A DNA stretch of 26,010 bases from Candidatus Coatesiibacteriota bacterium (GTDB lineage Bacteria > RBG-13-66-14 > B26-G2). Positions 6,650 to 15,470 of the stretch are shown here, one piece after another (position 1 is the first letter of the stretch; each line of letters begins with the position of its first letter). The translations under genes were made by a program, and so were the position numbers. The notes below the pieces were generated by a model. That model had not been told where the DNA came from and did not search any database. It saw only the letters and a program-made list of their open reading frames with translations. Location of the stretch: contig QMNJ01000007.1 in assembly GCA_003647715.1 (NCBI GenBank), forward strand, positions 1 to 26,010, given 5' to 3'.

Positions 6650-8632
6650 ATGAGAGTAGTTTCTGTTTTATTAATATTGGCTTCAGCAGTTGTCTTTGCT
6701 TATGACCTACCTGAAGGTCATTCACGCGTAGAAGATTGTATTGTTGTCAATTTTAAGTACCCTTTAAGAGAAATATCGGTTAACAATGTTAATGGGATTG
6801 CTACAATAGGTATCAGTTCACTTGATTCGTTGGCTCGTAGATATGATGTCTATATGATAGACCAGCTTTTCGTTGGTTCTAAACACCCTGAAGACCCAAA
6901 TGAGATAGACCTTTCGGGATACTACCGCATCTGGTTTGACCCTGTTCATTCAGTAGATGAGGTTCTCTCTGCTTATGAAGCGAACGAGTGGGTAGAGCAT
7001 GTTGAACCCATAGATATCTGCCCGATATTCAGAACTGTTCCAAATGACACCTATTTTGATTCTCAATGGGCTCTTGACCAGGGTAACGACCACGACATTG
7101 ATGCTCCTGAGGGTTGGGATATTGAGCATGGCGACGATTCGCCCATAATTGCTATAGCAGATACAGGTGTTGACTACGAACATCCGGACCTCGGCGGCGA
7201 CGACCTTCCATACTCAGGAGGCAACATATAGAAAAATGAGGACGAGGTTGGCGGGACAACCGGTGTGGACGATGATGGTAACGGCTATGTGGATGACTAC
7301 ATTGGTTGGGACTGGGTTCATGGTGTATCAGGAGACAGTGGAGAGGATAAATACACTCCCGATAACGACCCCACCGATTGGTATGGACATGGCACACATT
7401 GTGCGGGGATAGCCAGTGCTATCACCAATAATAACAAAGGAATCGCAGGTGTTGGCTGGGGTGCTCGTATAATGTGTCTCCGCGTTGGCTGGGGCTCCGG
7501 TGCGTATGGTTATGTTCGCATGGATTTCTGTGCTTCAGCATTCTATTATGCCACCGATATGGGCGCTGATGTAATCAACTGTAGCTGGTCATCAAGTAAT
7601 AGCGGTGGTATATCGGCTGCGTGTAGTTATGCCACATCGCACGGTGTCCTTGTGGTGGTTGCAGCAGGAAATACTGGTAGCTATTATGTCCACTATCTTG
7701 CTGGGAGAAACGACACTTTGTGTGTTGCTGCCACAACTCAATCTGACCGTCGTCCATATTGGTCATCATATGGTAGTCATGTTGATGTGTCCGCCCCAGG
7801 AACTAATATCTATAGCACATATCGCTACCATTACGGCTCCCATACCTATACTAATTTGAGTGGAACATCAATGGCTGCTCCGCATGTCTGTGGAGAAGCA
7901 GCGATATTGAAGGCACACTGGCCATCATGGGACGGAGACGACCTGTTTGATAGAATTGAGGAATACACAGACCCTATGCCTAACGAACCACAGTGGGAAA
8001 ATGGTAATATGGGTAGCGGTCGCATCAATTTGAATAATGCGCTTACTGGGACGGAAGATATTGAACTGGTTTACCTTGAGGCAGTTCCAAAGGGTGAAGG
8101 TATGTTAATCCGCTGGCAGGTAGAGGCAGATGAGGACTTTGATGGATTCAATATCTACCGGGTTGAGGTATCACCAGGAGAAGAAATGACAGACCAGCAA
8201 TCTCTTGCTCTTCTTGGTGATAAGCTCAATGATAACCTAATAACCGGTGAATCACCCTACACATTTATAGATGGTGATGTTGAGGATGGCAAGGTCTATC
8301 GCTATGCGGTTGAGGTAGTGCAGTATGATGAGCCGTCGCTTCTTGGCACGACAGAGGGCACCTATGAGGGTGCGCCCGCCTCATTCGGCATCACCGTAGT
8401 ATATCCGCTGCCCGCAAGCAATAGTATAACTGTGAGCTATACAAGCGAGAAACCGGCAACCCTTGAGGTGTATGACCTTGCAGGAAGAAAAGTAGATAGC
8501 ATCGCAGTTGAAGCAAGCGAGAGAGAAACAGAGTTCAGTTTTGGTGTGGAGAACCTATCAGAGGGATTATACTTCCTGCGCCTGTCAAACAGCGAAGCGG
8601 TAGATACAGCCCGCATAGTTATATCAAGATAA
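6650..8632 (+). pseudogene. Secreted S8 subtilase with Por tail, broken by TAG
   Basis: One frame runs from ATG 6650 to TAA 8632 but contains TAG at 7229-7231 (codon 194). The N-terminal part has a signal peptide (1-17, ending VVFA), a propeptide-like region, and the catalytic Asp171 in IAIADTGVDYEHPDL. After the stop the same frame continues with VDDDGNGYVDD, His247 in GHGTHCAG, the oxyanion Asn341 in AAGNTG and Ser407 in SGTSMAAPH. A fibronectin-like stretch (LIRWQVEADEDFDGFNIYRV) follows, then a type IX-type sorting tail (YPLPASNSITVSY, LEVYDLAGRKV, LSEGLYFLRL). Family members usually have Trp after NI at this spot, so TGG to TAG explains it. Each fragment lacks part of the triad. TAG ends other genes here, so the code is standard. 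It may be a recent pseudogene, a readthrough gene or a sequencing error. The ribosome binding site is good (AAAGGAG). Confidence 0.9.
7229..7231 (+). other. In-frame amber codon in the subtilase
   Basis: TAG follows ATA (Ile193) and precedes AAA AAT GAG in the same frame. The surrounding residues GGNI and KNEDEVGG fit the subtilase pattern NIW-NEDE, so the lost residue is most likely Trp (TGG). The base after the stop is A, which is not a recognised strong readthrough context. Confidence 0.85.
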
Positions 8633-8655
8633 TAAAAAGACCTTGATTGAGAATG

Positions 8656-8680
8656 GGGGGAGTGAAATGCTCCCCCTTTT
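8656..8680 (+). terminator. Rho-independent terminator after the subtilase
   Basis: A perfect 7-bp stem GGGGGAG/CTCCCCC with loop TGAAATG is followed by TTTT. It ends the plus-strand unit 24 bases after the TAA. Confidence 0.85.
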
Positions 8681-8706
8681 GTATGTTAAAGTGCAATTCT
8701 GTCATA

Positions 8707-8730
8707 AGGTCATATTTAATTATATGACCT
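8707..8730 (-). terminator. Hairpin at the end of the membrane methyltransferase gene
   Basis: A 9-bp inverted repeat AGGTCATAT/ATATGACCT with loop TTAATT overlaps the TAG stop of the minus-strand gene. No T-run follows on that strand, so termination is possible but not convincing. Confidence 0.35.
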
Positions 8731-9172
8731 AAAACCATGTGTTTTTCTTATATTCAAGCCAGTCCTTGCCAAATCTCTCCTCAAGCAATCTCTCCTCTTC
8801 TATTATTCTGTAATAGTGTAGAGCGGTAATTAGCACTATTGTTGATACCAGACCCCACAGGGAGTAGAGGACCAATGAGAAACCTGCAAACATCAGTTCA
8901 ACACCGATATATATGGGATGCCTGATTTTAGCATATATTCCTGTCTTGATTATTTTATATGCCTCTGGAAGTGAAGTATAGTATTTACGAAGTTGAATTC
9001 TCGCAGGAAGCCAGACGATGAATCCCACGATGAATATTACCCATCCAATATACCTTACAATCAGCTTTTCGGGAAGAGTCCCTGCGGATGTAATCATCAC
9101 GAGGATGACGATAATATATCCAAAGAAGATGGAGGTCTTCAGCCAGAAGTATGATTTCTTCTCCTCAGTCAT
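8729..9172 (-). CDS. Isoprenylcysteine-methyltransferase-like membrane protein
   Basis: This 147-residue integral membrane protein has about four membrane helices (residues 13-30, 39-57, 88-106 and 107-120). It carries the signature of the ICMT/phospholipid methyltransferase fold: TGIYAKIRHPIYIG (77-90), where RHP contributes to SAM binding, and EEERLLEERFGKDWLEYKK (125-143), which closes the cofactor pocket. Members methylate lipids or small hydrophobic molecules, and bacterial copies usually have unknown substrates. A CAAX-protein substrate is not expected in bacteria. The length is short but complete for the family. It stands alone, convergent with the subtilase gene and divergent from gdhA. 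No clear ribosome binding site is visible before the ATG. Confidence 0.8.
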   Translation of the reverse strand: MTEEKKSYFWLKTSIFFGYIIVILVMITSAGTLPEKLIVRYIGWVIFIVGFIVWLPARIQLRKYYTSLPEAYKIIKTGIYAKIRHPIYIGVELMFAGFSLVLYSLWGLVSTIVLITALHYYRIIEEERLLEERFGKDWLEYKKNTWF

Positions 9173-9273
9173 TGTGATATAATATCAAATTAAGCATCTT
9201 ATTCAATTACTATTTTATTTTATTCAGATTTCGCCAGACAGATGCTACATTCATTCATATTTTAGATTAATAA

Positions 9274-9302
9274 TTGACTTATATGGACGGCTGTGTTATA
9301 AA
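9274..9302 (+). promoter_or_regulatory. gdhA promoter
   Basis: TTGACT (9274-9279), a 17-base spacer and TATAAA (9297-9302), the latter preceded by TGT as an extended -10. It lies 92 bases before the gdhA ATG, leaving an untranslated leader of about 85 bases in which I see no known riboswitch. The remainder of 9173-9273 holds nothing I can name. Confidence 0.7.
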
Positions 9303-9394
9303 CTTCGCAATACAAAGTGACGGTAGGTAAAATGAAACCGTGCAGATATTATCTTTATGACTGATTTTATGTCTATACAGGAGGTTGGCAGGTA

Positions 9395-10741
9395 ATGGAG
9401 GAAATACTCAATAAGATTAGAGCCCGCAATCCCAACCAGCCGGAGTTTTTACAGGCAGTTGAGGAAGTATTAACCTCAATTGCTGACTTCGTGGAGAAGA
9501 ACCCGCAGTATAAGAGAGCGAACATAATAGAGAGGATTGTAGAGCCCGATAGGGTGTTTATATTCAGGGTGCCATGGACTACAGATGATGGTGATGTTAT
9601 GGTGAACAGGGGTTTCAGGGTTGAGTTCAACAATGCTATTGGTCCCTATAAAGGAGGTCTTCGTTTTCACCCCACTGTTAATCTGAGTGTCATCAAGTTC
9701 CTGGGCTTTGAGCAGATCTTCAAAAATGCACTCACCACCCTCCCGCTGGGCGGAGGTAAGGGCGGCTCTGACTTTGACCCCAAGGGCAGAAGTGATGATG
9801 AGGTGATGCGCTTCTGTCAGAACTTCATGAATGAACTCTACAAGTATCTTGGACCGGATATAGATGTTCCTGCAGGTGACATAGGCGTTGGTGCTAGAGA
9901 GATTGGCTTTCTGTTCGGGCAATATAAGAAATTGACCGGTAGATTTAATGGGGTTCTCACCGGCAAAGGTCTTAATTGGGGTGGTTCCCTTATCCGACCC
10001 GAAGCGACCGGATACGGTTCTGTCTACTTTGCCGAGGAGATGCTGATGACCAGAGGTGAGACGCTGGAAGGTAAGGTCTGCCTGGTCAGCGGTTCAGGCA
10101 ATGTCGCTCAATACACGGTAGAGAAGATAATTCAGCTGGGAGGGAAGGTGGTAACACTATCCGACTCTAGTGGCTTTATCTATGACCCTGCAGGCATTGA
10201 CGACGAGAAGCTTGAGTATGTAAAGGAGCTTAAGAATGTGAGAAGAGGTCGCATCAAGGAATATGCTGACGAGTATAAGGTAGAATACACACCTGCAAAT
10301 TCCGACCTTGACTATAACCCGATGTGGGCTATCAAGGCGGACTGTGCATTCCCAAGTGCAACCCAGAATGAGATAAACAAGAAGGATGCGGAGAACCTGG
10401 TCAAGAACGGTGTATATGTAATAAGCGAGGGTGCAAATATGCCTACCACACCTGAGGGCGTAGATATATTCCTCAAGGCGAAGGTGCTCTATGGACCCGG
10501 CAAGGCAGCAAACGCCGGTGGTGTGTCCGTCTCAGGTCTTGAGATGTCACAGAACAGTCAGCATCTATCATGGACTCGCGAAGAGGTTGATAATAAACTG
10601 AGGGGGATAATGGTCGCCATACACGAGCAGTGTCGTAAGTATGGAATGGAAGAGGACGGTTTTTGCAACTATGTCAATGGCGCTAACATCGCCGGCTTCA
10701 AGAAGGTCGCGGACTCAATGCTTGACCAGGGCGTAGTGTAA
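9395..10741 (+). CDS. gdhA: NADP-type glutamate dehydrogenase
   Basis: GdhA assimilates ammonium by reductive amination of 2-oxoglutarate to glutamate. The 448 residues match the E. coli-type hexameric enzyme. The substrate Lys86 is in GPYKGGLRFHP, the catalytic Lys122 in LGGGKGGSDFDPKGRSD, and the catalytic Asp162 in VPAGDIGVGAREIG. The coenzyme fold has SGSGNVAQY (232-240) and the SDSSG turn (256-260), which is typical of NADP-preferring members, because the acidic residue expected for NAD is replaced by Ser. The ATG follows AGGAGG (9380 region) at about ten bases. The gene stands alone between its own promoter and a terminator hairpin. Cofactor preference is inferred from the motif. Confidence 0.95.
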   Translation: MEEILNKIRARNPNQPEFLQAVEEVLTSIADFVEKNPQYKRANIIERIVEPDRVFIFRVPWTTDDGDVMVNRGFRVEFNNAIGPYKGGLRFHPTVNLSVIKFLGFEQIFKNALTTLPLGGGKGGSDFDPKGRSDDEVMRFCQNFMNELYKYLGPDIDVPAGDIGVGAREIGFLFGQYKKLTGRFNGVLTGKGLNWGGSLIRPEATGYGSVYFAEEMLMTRGETLEGKVCLVSGSGNVAQYTVEKIIQLGGKVVTLSDSSGFIYDPAGIDDEKLEYVKELKNVRRGRIKEYADEYKVEYTPANSDLDYNPMWAIKADCAFPSATQNEINKKDAENLVKNGVYVISEGANMPTTPEGVDIFLKAKVLYGPGKAANAGGVSVSGLEMSQNSQHLSWTREEVDNKLRGIMVAIHEQCRKYGMEEDGFCNYVNGANIAGFKKVADSMLDQGVV

Positions 10742-10770
10742 AGAACCAGGGAAGAAGAGAATATACACAT

Positions 10771-10797
10771 GGGCGACCCATTGTGGGTCGCTCTTTC
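10771..10797 (+). terminator. Terminator after gdhA
   Basis: GGGCGACCCA and TGGGTCGCTC pair over ten positions (one G-T) around the three-base loop TTG, followed by TTTCTC. The T-run is weak but the stem is strong and lies 30 bases after the gdhA stop. Confidence 0.7.
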
Positions 10798-10870
10798 TCA
10801 ATCTCTGTATCGTTTTTTCAAGCACAGTCAGATATTGTCCACATGTTTATGTTAAACTTGATTTGCATAT

Positions 10871-11299
10871 ATGAAGAAACTGCTAATACTCTCCTGTGGA
10901 AGAAGAAAGAGACCGAACAAAGGTATTATTCGCGCAATAGATAGATACGACGGCGGGTGGCACAGAGTTGTGAGGAAGCGTGTATTCAGCGATGATAGAA
11001 TAGACGATGTTGATGTGGTAATACTCTCAGGACGATATGGTCTGATATCCGCTGATTACCTGATACCATACTATGAAGAACAGGAACCACATCGGAGATT
11101 GAGGGAGAAGAGAGAGGAGATACACCGCTCTCTTAGAAAGTTGATAGAAACAGAGAATTATGGTGAGATATACCTTCTAATGGGTTCGGAGTTTAAAGGG
11201 GTGGTGGATGGTGCGATACCTAAAAGCGTGGATGTTGTATTCTGCAACGGGGGATATGGGGAAAAGATGAGTCACTTTATAGAATGGCTTCACAGATGA
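10871..11299 (+). CDS. DUF6884-like (YaaA-related) protein
   Basis: The 142-residue protein opens with LLILSCGRRKR (4-14), continues with AIDRYDGGWHRVVRKR and VVILSGRYGLISADYLIPYY (48-67), and ends with VVFCNGGYGEKMSHFIEWL. This order (SC-x-K/R start, YDG, ILS-x-YGLI, IPYY) is that of the DUF6884 family, loosely related to YaaA and to the non-catalytic part of tRNA-guanine transglycosylase-like proteins. No biochemical role is established that I can cite. The conserved Ser8-Cys9 pair and the charged YGL region suggest a nucleotide- or nucleic-acid-linked function, which is inference. There is no signal peptide. Its TGA overlaps the next gene, so the two are very likely translated together. 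Confidence 0.7.
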   Translation: MKKLLILSCGRRKRPNKGIIRAIDRYDGGWHRVVRKRVFSDDRIDDVDVVILSGRYGLISADYLIPYYEEQEPHRRLREKREEIHRSLRKLIETENYGEIYLLMGSEFKGVVDGAIPKSVDVVFCNGGYGEKMSHFIEWLHR

Positions 11300-12420
11300 G
11301 AGTTCTATTCCCTGCTAAGGCGTCAGGATATTCCTTTGAGGTTTTCTCACTTCTGACTCTTGAGAGGTATTTGGGATACAGGATATTAAACAGGCAGTTT
11401 AATATCCGCCTTCCATCGGGTAAGTGGGTTCAGTTTGATGGTCTTATTGAGAAAGATGGAAAAAGATTGGCACTTGAGGCGCGCTTTACCAGGAACATTC
11501 CAGGCATTGAGGATATTAAAGTGAGATTAAGGCAGGCGCTCTCGTGTGGCTATGACGGTCTTGTATTGACCTCGCAAAAGGAAGTTATGGGTGCTGAATC
11601 CGACAGGGATATAATACATATATCGCTCCCTGATATGCTTGGAGCAATTGAGAGGGAAATAGGTATTATGGAGGAGGGCTGGTATATTAATGCACATATT
11701 GAGAGGGTGTCAATAAATAGAGAAAGCATCAAAACAGAGTATGCTCATATTAACACCAGAACAATCTCAAACAAGTGGAGAGAGCCAATCCATTCTGAGA
11801 GTGGGGCTACCCTGATAAGCGACATATATGAGAAGTGGGTGAGAAGGGCTGGCATTCTGAGAGGTGAGTTCAAACTTGAGCAGGCAGATGTGCCGATTAT
11901 CAGGTCAGTAGATGGTGGATTTAAGGGGGGCATTGACTATCTGTGGCATATAGAGGATGTGATGAGCGGTATGGCAAACCTCAATATGGAGACCCTGATT
12001 GCCACAGGAACCGTTATAGCCAGGGGTATAGTTAAACCCTATGAGGTGGCAATATGTCTAAAAGATAGTGGTTATAGAATAGGTCTATCTGGTGTGAGGG
12101 ATATTATGAAGATGCTTGACAAACTTGGTATTTTAAGAATGTCTCAAAAAGAGGTATCGCTCACTGAACTTGGCAGGGATGTCTTTGAGGGAAGTGTTAG
12201 AACCGAATTATTGCGGAGTGTAATATCCGGGTGGCGACCGGTCAAGTTCATCTCCGGCATAATAGACAGGGTTGGCTTACAGGTAGATAGCATAATGAGA
12301 GAGGTAGAGACAATCTACAATGGTCTCTTCCCCTTCGCCAGAAATACATTCAATAAAAACAGAACCAGGATGCTCATCAATCTGGTAGAATTTAGTAAGA
12401 AATCTGAAGAGTCCTTGTAA
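11296..12420 (+). CDS. PD-(D/E)XK-like and winged-helix protein
   Basis: I do not recognise a named family. The start used is the ATG in an ATGA overlap with the preceding stop (374 residues); ATG at 11284 would add four residues. The first 90 residues resemble a restriction-endonuclease-like core: an N-terminal helix GYSFEVFSLLTLERYLGYRIL, then the strands VQFDGLI (Asp48) and RLALEARF (Glu61, Arg63). That is the Asp...Glu-x-Lys pattern with Arg in place of Lys, so cleavage is uncertain. Next comes a Rossmann-like or degenerate half (GYDGLVLTS, DIIHISLPDML). The C-terminal third reads like winged helices (GIVKPYEVAICLKDSGYRIGLSG split over 245-270, then MKMLDKLGILRMSQKEVSLTELG in part), suggesting DNA binding. 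A role in DNA or RNA handling or defence with its partner is inference. Confidence 0.6.
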   Translation: MRVLFPAKASGYSFEVFSLLTLERYLGYRILNRQFNIRLPSGKWVQFDGLIEKDGKRLALEARFTRNIPGIEDIKVRLRQALSCGYDGLVLTSQKEVMGAESDRDIIHISLPDMLGAIEREIGIMEEGWYINAHIERVSINRESIKTEYAHINTRTISNKWREPIHSESGATLISDIYEKWVRRAGILRGEFKLEQADVPIIRSVDGGFKGGIDYLWHIEDVMSGMANLNMETLIATGTVIARGIVKPYEVAICLKDSGYRIGLSGVRDIMKMLDKLGILRMSQKEVSLTELGRDVFEGSVRTELLRSVISGWRPVKFISGIIDRVGLQVDSIMREVETIYNGLFPFARNTFNKNRTRMLINLVEFSKKSEESL

Positions 12421-12435
12421 ACTGGAGGTTATACT

Positions 12436-14568
12436 ATGAGAAGATTTATATTTCTATCAATTATTCTGTTATTAGCGGGAATAGCCCTGTCTGACGGTGG
12501 AATTATCCCCATTGAGCCACCATACTGGTCTCTACCCGTCCCGCCAAAACTCTCTATCGGTGAACATATCGTAGATGTGGAGATTGACGGCGAACTCGCC
12601 TATACCACCGTTGACGAGGTGTTCATAAATGACAACGATGTGGTTCTGGAGGGCGACTATATATTCCCACTCCCCGAGGACGCCGCAGTGAGTGAATTCT
12701 ATATGTATGTGGATGGTAAGAAGATATCGGCAGAGATTATGGATGCTGATGAGGCGGAGAGGCTCTATCAGGAATACATCAGGAAGAAGATTGACCCGGC
12801 GCTCTTGAGTTTCTATGGCAGGGGTCTATTCAGAGCCAGGGTCTCCGACATTCCCGCCCATGGCAAGAAACGGGTGCAGTTAAAGTATTCGGAGATAGTC
12901 AAGAAAGAGGGCTCCCTCAACTGCTATGTGTATCCACTAAACATTGATGACTTTACCGAGAAGCCCATAAAGAACCTTGATATTAAGATAAACCTTAAGG
13001 CGGACAGAGACATCGTGAATGTATTCTCCCCATCGCACAAGATAACGGTCAATATGAAATCCACAAGGGAATACGAAGTAGTATTGAAGCAGGAGGATGT
13101 CAAGCCCGATAAGGACCTCTACCTTTACTATGAACTGACTGAGGAGGGCTATGGATTGAGTTTGGTTACCCACAAGGAGCCGCAAGAAGATGGCTTCTTC
13201 CTTCTACTGATGACACCGTCTGTAGGTAAGGAGGGCTTAGATCAGGCGAGAGAGATTGTATTTGTAGTAGATAAATCGGGTTCAATGCGTGGTGAGAAGA
13301 TAGAGCAGGTCAAGAAAGCACTCTCCTACTGTGTTGAACACTTAAACCTCATAGACCGCTTCAATGTAATATCCTTCTCGTCGGAGGTCGCAATGCTATT
13401 TGATGAACCCGTCTCCGCAAATGAAGACAATAAAGCAAAGGCGCTGGAATATATTGACAGTATTGAAGCCAGAGGTGGAACCAACATCAATGAAGCACTA
13501 ATAAAATCATTAGAGCAGTTTGATAGCAATTCAAATGCGGTAAGGATGCTTATATTCCTGACAGACGGCAAGCCAACTATTGGGACCGTAGATGAGGCGA
13601 CCATACTGGATAACATTGCAAAGGCGAATGAGAGTGTCATTGGCTATATTTTCGGTGTGGGCTATGACCTCAATGCCTTCCTCCTTGACCGGATATCGGA
13701 GACCCTACATGGTATGACTGAGTATATTGCTCCATACGAGAACATTGACGATGCTGTGGTCAGGTTCTATGATGCCATATCCAAGCCCGCATTGGTGGAC
13801 GCTCGCCTGGACTTCGGCGAGATTGAAGTTTATGATGTTCAGCCAGCAAAACTTGGTAGCATATTTGCGGGTCAGCAGATTGTGGTGATGGGCAGATATA
13901 AGGGCGAGGGAATAACCAGCATTTACCTGACAGGTTTGATAGAGGGCGTTGAGAGCACTTACACATTCACCGCCGACTTCAAAAAGAGCAAACACCCCTA
14001 TATCCCCGTTCTCTGGGCTACCAGGCAGGTGGCATACTATCTGGATGAGATACGACTTCATGGCGAAAATGAGGAGTTAGTGGAGGAGATAAAGTATCTT
14101 GCACAGCGCTATGGTATCGTTACCCCATACACATCTATGTTTATCTCGGAGATTACAGGCACCGAGCCCCGCACAATCATATACAGACCACTGGGTGCGG
14201 AGGAGGCGAGGGCGATGGACAGCATAGGTTTCAGTGGTGGAGCTCCAACCTTTAGTGAGAAAGCTATGAGGGAGAGTGAACTGGGCGTGAGCATCGCCGA
14301 GGACATAGCGAAGATGAAGAAGGGCTACTCGGGCTATGAGACGAAGGTAGTCAAGAAAGTTGAGGATGTTGCTTTCTATCTGAAGGATAAGGTATGGGTT
14401 GACTCCAGATATAAAGAGGGCATGGAGAAGAAGAAGGTTGAGTATGGAAGCGATGCATACTTTGGACTTATGGGCAGGGACGAGAAATTAGCGAGATTGC
14501 TCTCAGTAGGCAGGAATGCGATAATCGTCTGGGAGGGCGTTGCATACGAGATAGTAGAGAAGAGTTAG
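12436..14568 (+). CDS. Secreted VIT- and VWA-domain protein
   Basis: The 710-residue protein has a signal peptide (1-19, FLSIILLLAGIALS). A VIT (vault/inter-alpha-trypsin) domain follows (about 35-165), with EVFINDNDVVLEGDYIFPLP and the usual DADEAERLYQEYI helix. The VWA domain starts near 272, with the MIDAS residues DKSGSM (279-284), Thr349 in GGTNINEAL and Asp377 in FLTDGKPT. The order matches bacterial inter-alpha-trypsin-inhibitor heavy-chain-like proteins. Unlike the sortase-linked members it has no C-terminal anchor or membrane helix, and it also lacks the Por tail seen on the subtilase, so it is probably periplasmic. Metal-dependent protein binding at the MIDAS site is the family expectation; the ligand is unknown. 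It begins 15 bases after the nuclease-like gene with a good GGAGG site, so it probably shares that transcript. Confidence 0.88.
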   Translation: MRRFIFLSIILLLAGIALSDGGIIPIEPPYWSLPVPPKLSIGEHIVDVEIDGELAYTTVDEVFINDNDVVLEGDYIFPLPEDAAVSEFYMYVDGKKISAEIMDADEAERLYQEYIRKKIDPALLSFYGRGLFRARVSDIPAHGKKRVQLKYSEIVKKEGSLNCYVYPLNIDDFTEKPIKNLDIKINLKADRDIVNVFSPSHKITVNMKSTREYEVVLKQEDVKPDKDLYLYYELTEEGYGLSLVTHKEPQEDGFFLLLMTPSVGKEGLDQAREIVFVVDKSGSMRGEKIEQVKKALSYCVEHLNLIDRFNVISFSSEVAMLFDEPVSANEDNKAKALEYIDSIEARGGTNINEALIKSLEQFDSNSNAVRMLIFLTDGKPTIGTVDEATILDNIAKANESVIGYIFGVGYDLNAFLLDRISETLHGMTEYIAPYENIDDAVVRFYDAISKPALVDARLDFGEIEVYDVQPAKLGSIFAGQQIVVMGRYKGEGITSIYLTGLIEGVESTYTFTADFKKSKHPYIPVLWATRQVAYYLDEIRLHGENEELVEEIKYLAQRYGIVTPYTSMFISEITGTEPRTIIYRPLGAEEARAMDSIGFSGGAPTFSEKAMRESELGVSIAEDIAKMKKGYSGYETKVVKKVEDVAFYLKDKVWVDSRYKEGMEKKKVEYGSDAYFGLMGRDEKLARLLSVGRNAIIVWEGVAYEIVEKS

Positions 14569-14588
14569 AAGATTATTCTATGCAGGTA

Positions 14589-15281
14589 TTAATGCTTTAA
14601 TCCTTTCAGGAAGCCATCCATCCAACTGTGCGAATGCCATAATAGAGTAAGAAATACTATCATTAGAGATATAGATATTAAATAAGCGATTATCCTTCTG
14701 CTCTTTGTCTCTGGCTCTGAGATAGTGATTGTTATTAGATAGAATGTGTTGAAGAATATTGCCAGCACACCGAGTGTCGCCAGAATGGTCAATGGCATAT
14801 ACAGGAACGAATAACCAGAGTTGACCAGGAGGGCTATGATGACTGATACAGACAGAATTATGGTCAGCTCGCCCCATCTCTCAATGACCGGTGGGGCGTC
14901 CTTTTCTCTTTCTATTGGTGTTAAAAGCGAATAAGCCAGGAGGACGATTGAAGAGCCAGCGAGAGCACCTGTCAATGTCCTTATTTGTGCAATGTCGGGT
15001 ATTATGCCCAGCAATGTTCCACCCACATCTATGAATATGCTTGCTATAAATATTATGATGAAGATACTATATTTCAAATCAGGCAGTTTTGTTTGACCAC
15101 CCCTGAACTTAATGAATATGTATATATATGATGATAGCGCTCCCAGATAAGTCCCCGCACAGCGACTGCAGAGCATAAACTGGTTGTCACCAAATAATGG
15201 TGACCTTGAGAGAAGGCGGTGGCATACCGCATAGCCGACGAGTTCACCCGCTCTGCGAATGATGTCTCCTATACCCTCCAT
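14589..15281 (-). CDS. DUF2085 membrane protein
   Basis: This integral membrane protein has about six helices. Near the N-terminus it carries the DUF2085 signature: AVCHRLLSRS (18-27) and FMLCSRCAGTYLG (35-47), a CH...C-x2-C arrangement that suggests metal or redox-linked chemistry. The family's function is unknown. I start it at the ATG at 15281 (230 residues). A TTG at 15299 would add six residues, and neither has a clear ribosome binding site. The stop lies 20 bases from the end of the convergent VWA gene, with no recognisable terminator between them. Confidence 0.8.
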   Translation of the reverse strand: MEGIGDIIRRAGELVGYAVCHRLLSRSPLFGDNQFMLCSRCAGTYLGALSSYIYIFIKFRGGQTKLPDLKYSIFIIIFIASIFIDVGGTLLGIIPDIAQIRTLTGALAGSSIVLLAYSLLTPIEREKDAPPVIERWGELTIILSVSVIIALLVNSGYSFLYMPLTILATLGVLAIFFNTFYLITITISEPETKSRRIIAYLISISLMIVFLTLLWHSHSWMDGFLKGLKH

Positions 15282-15386
15282 ATCCGGAGATAATAACAAA
15301 ATATATAAGATTCAAGTATCAACTTAATTTATAGATTAATATATAGATATAGTTATCATTGTCATTACTTTAATCCTACTAAATCC

Positions 15387-15415
15387 TTGACTTAACTAAC
15401 TTTTGTGAGTAGAAT
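15387..15415 (+). promoter_or_regulatory. metK promoter
   Basis: TTGACT (15387-15392), a 17-base spacer and TAGAAT (15410-15415) lie 55 bases before the metK ATG. The leader of about 48 bases is too short for a known SAM riboswitch. Bases 15300-15386 are AT-rich without recognisable elements. Confidence 0.7.
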
Positions 15416-15470
15416 AGAGGTTAAACTTTAACATTTCTTATTTGTGTATTTATAGAAGGAGGATGCTGTA

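Noticed and set aside
7229..7231. Recoding of TAG genome-wide (for example pyrrolysine or an alternative code)
   Set aside because: Other genes in the window, such as those ending at 14568, 21335 and 22809, use TAG as an ordinary stop.
9317..9341. Short inverted repeat (ACGGT/ACCGT) in the gdhA leader
   Set aside because: The arms are only five bases with a long loop, too weak to claim a regulatory structure.
15300..15470. SAM riboswitch before metK
   Set aside because: The predicted leader is only about 48 bases and contains no conserved helices or terminator hairpin.
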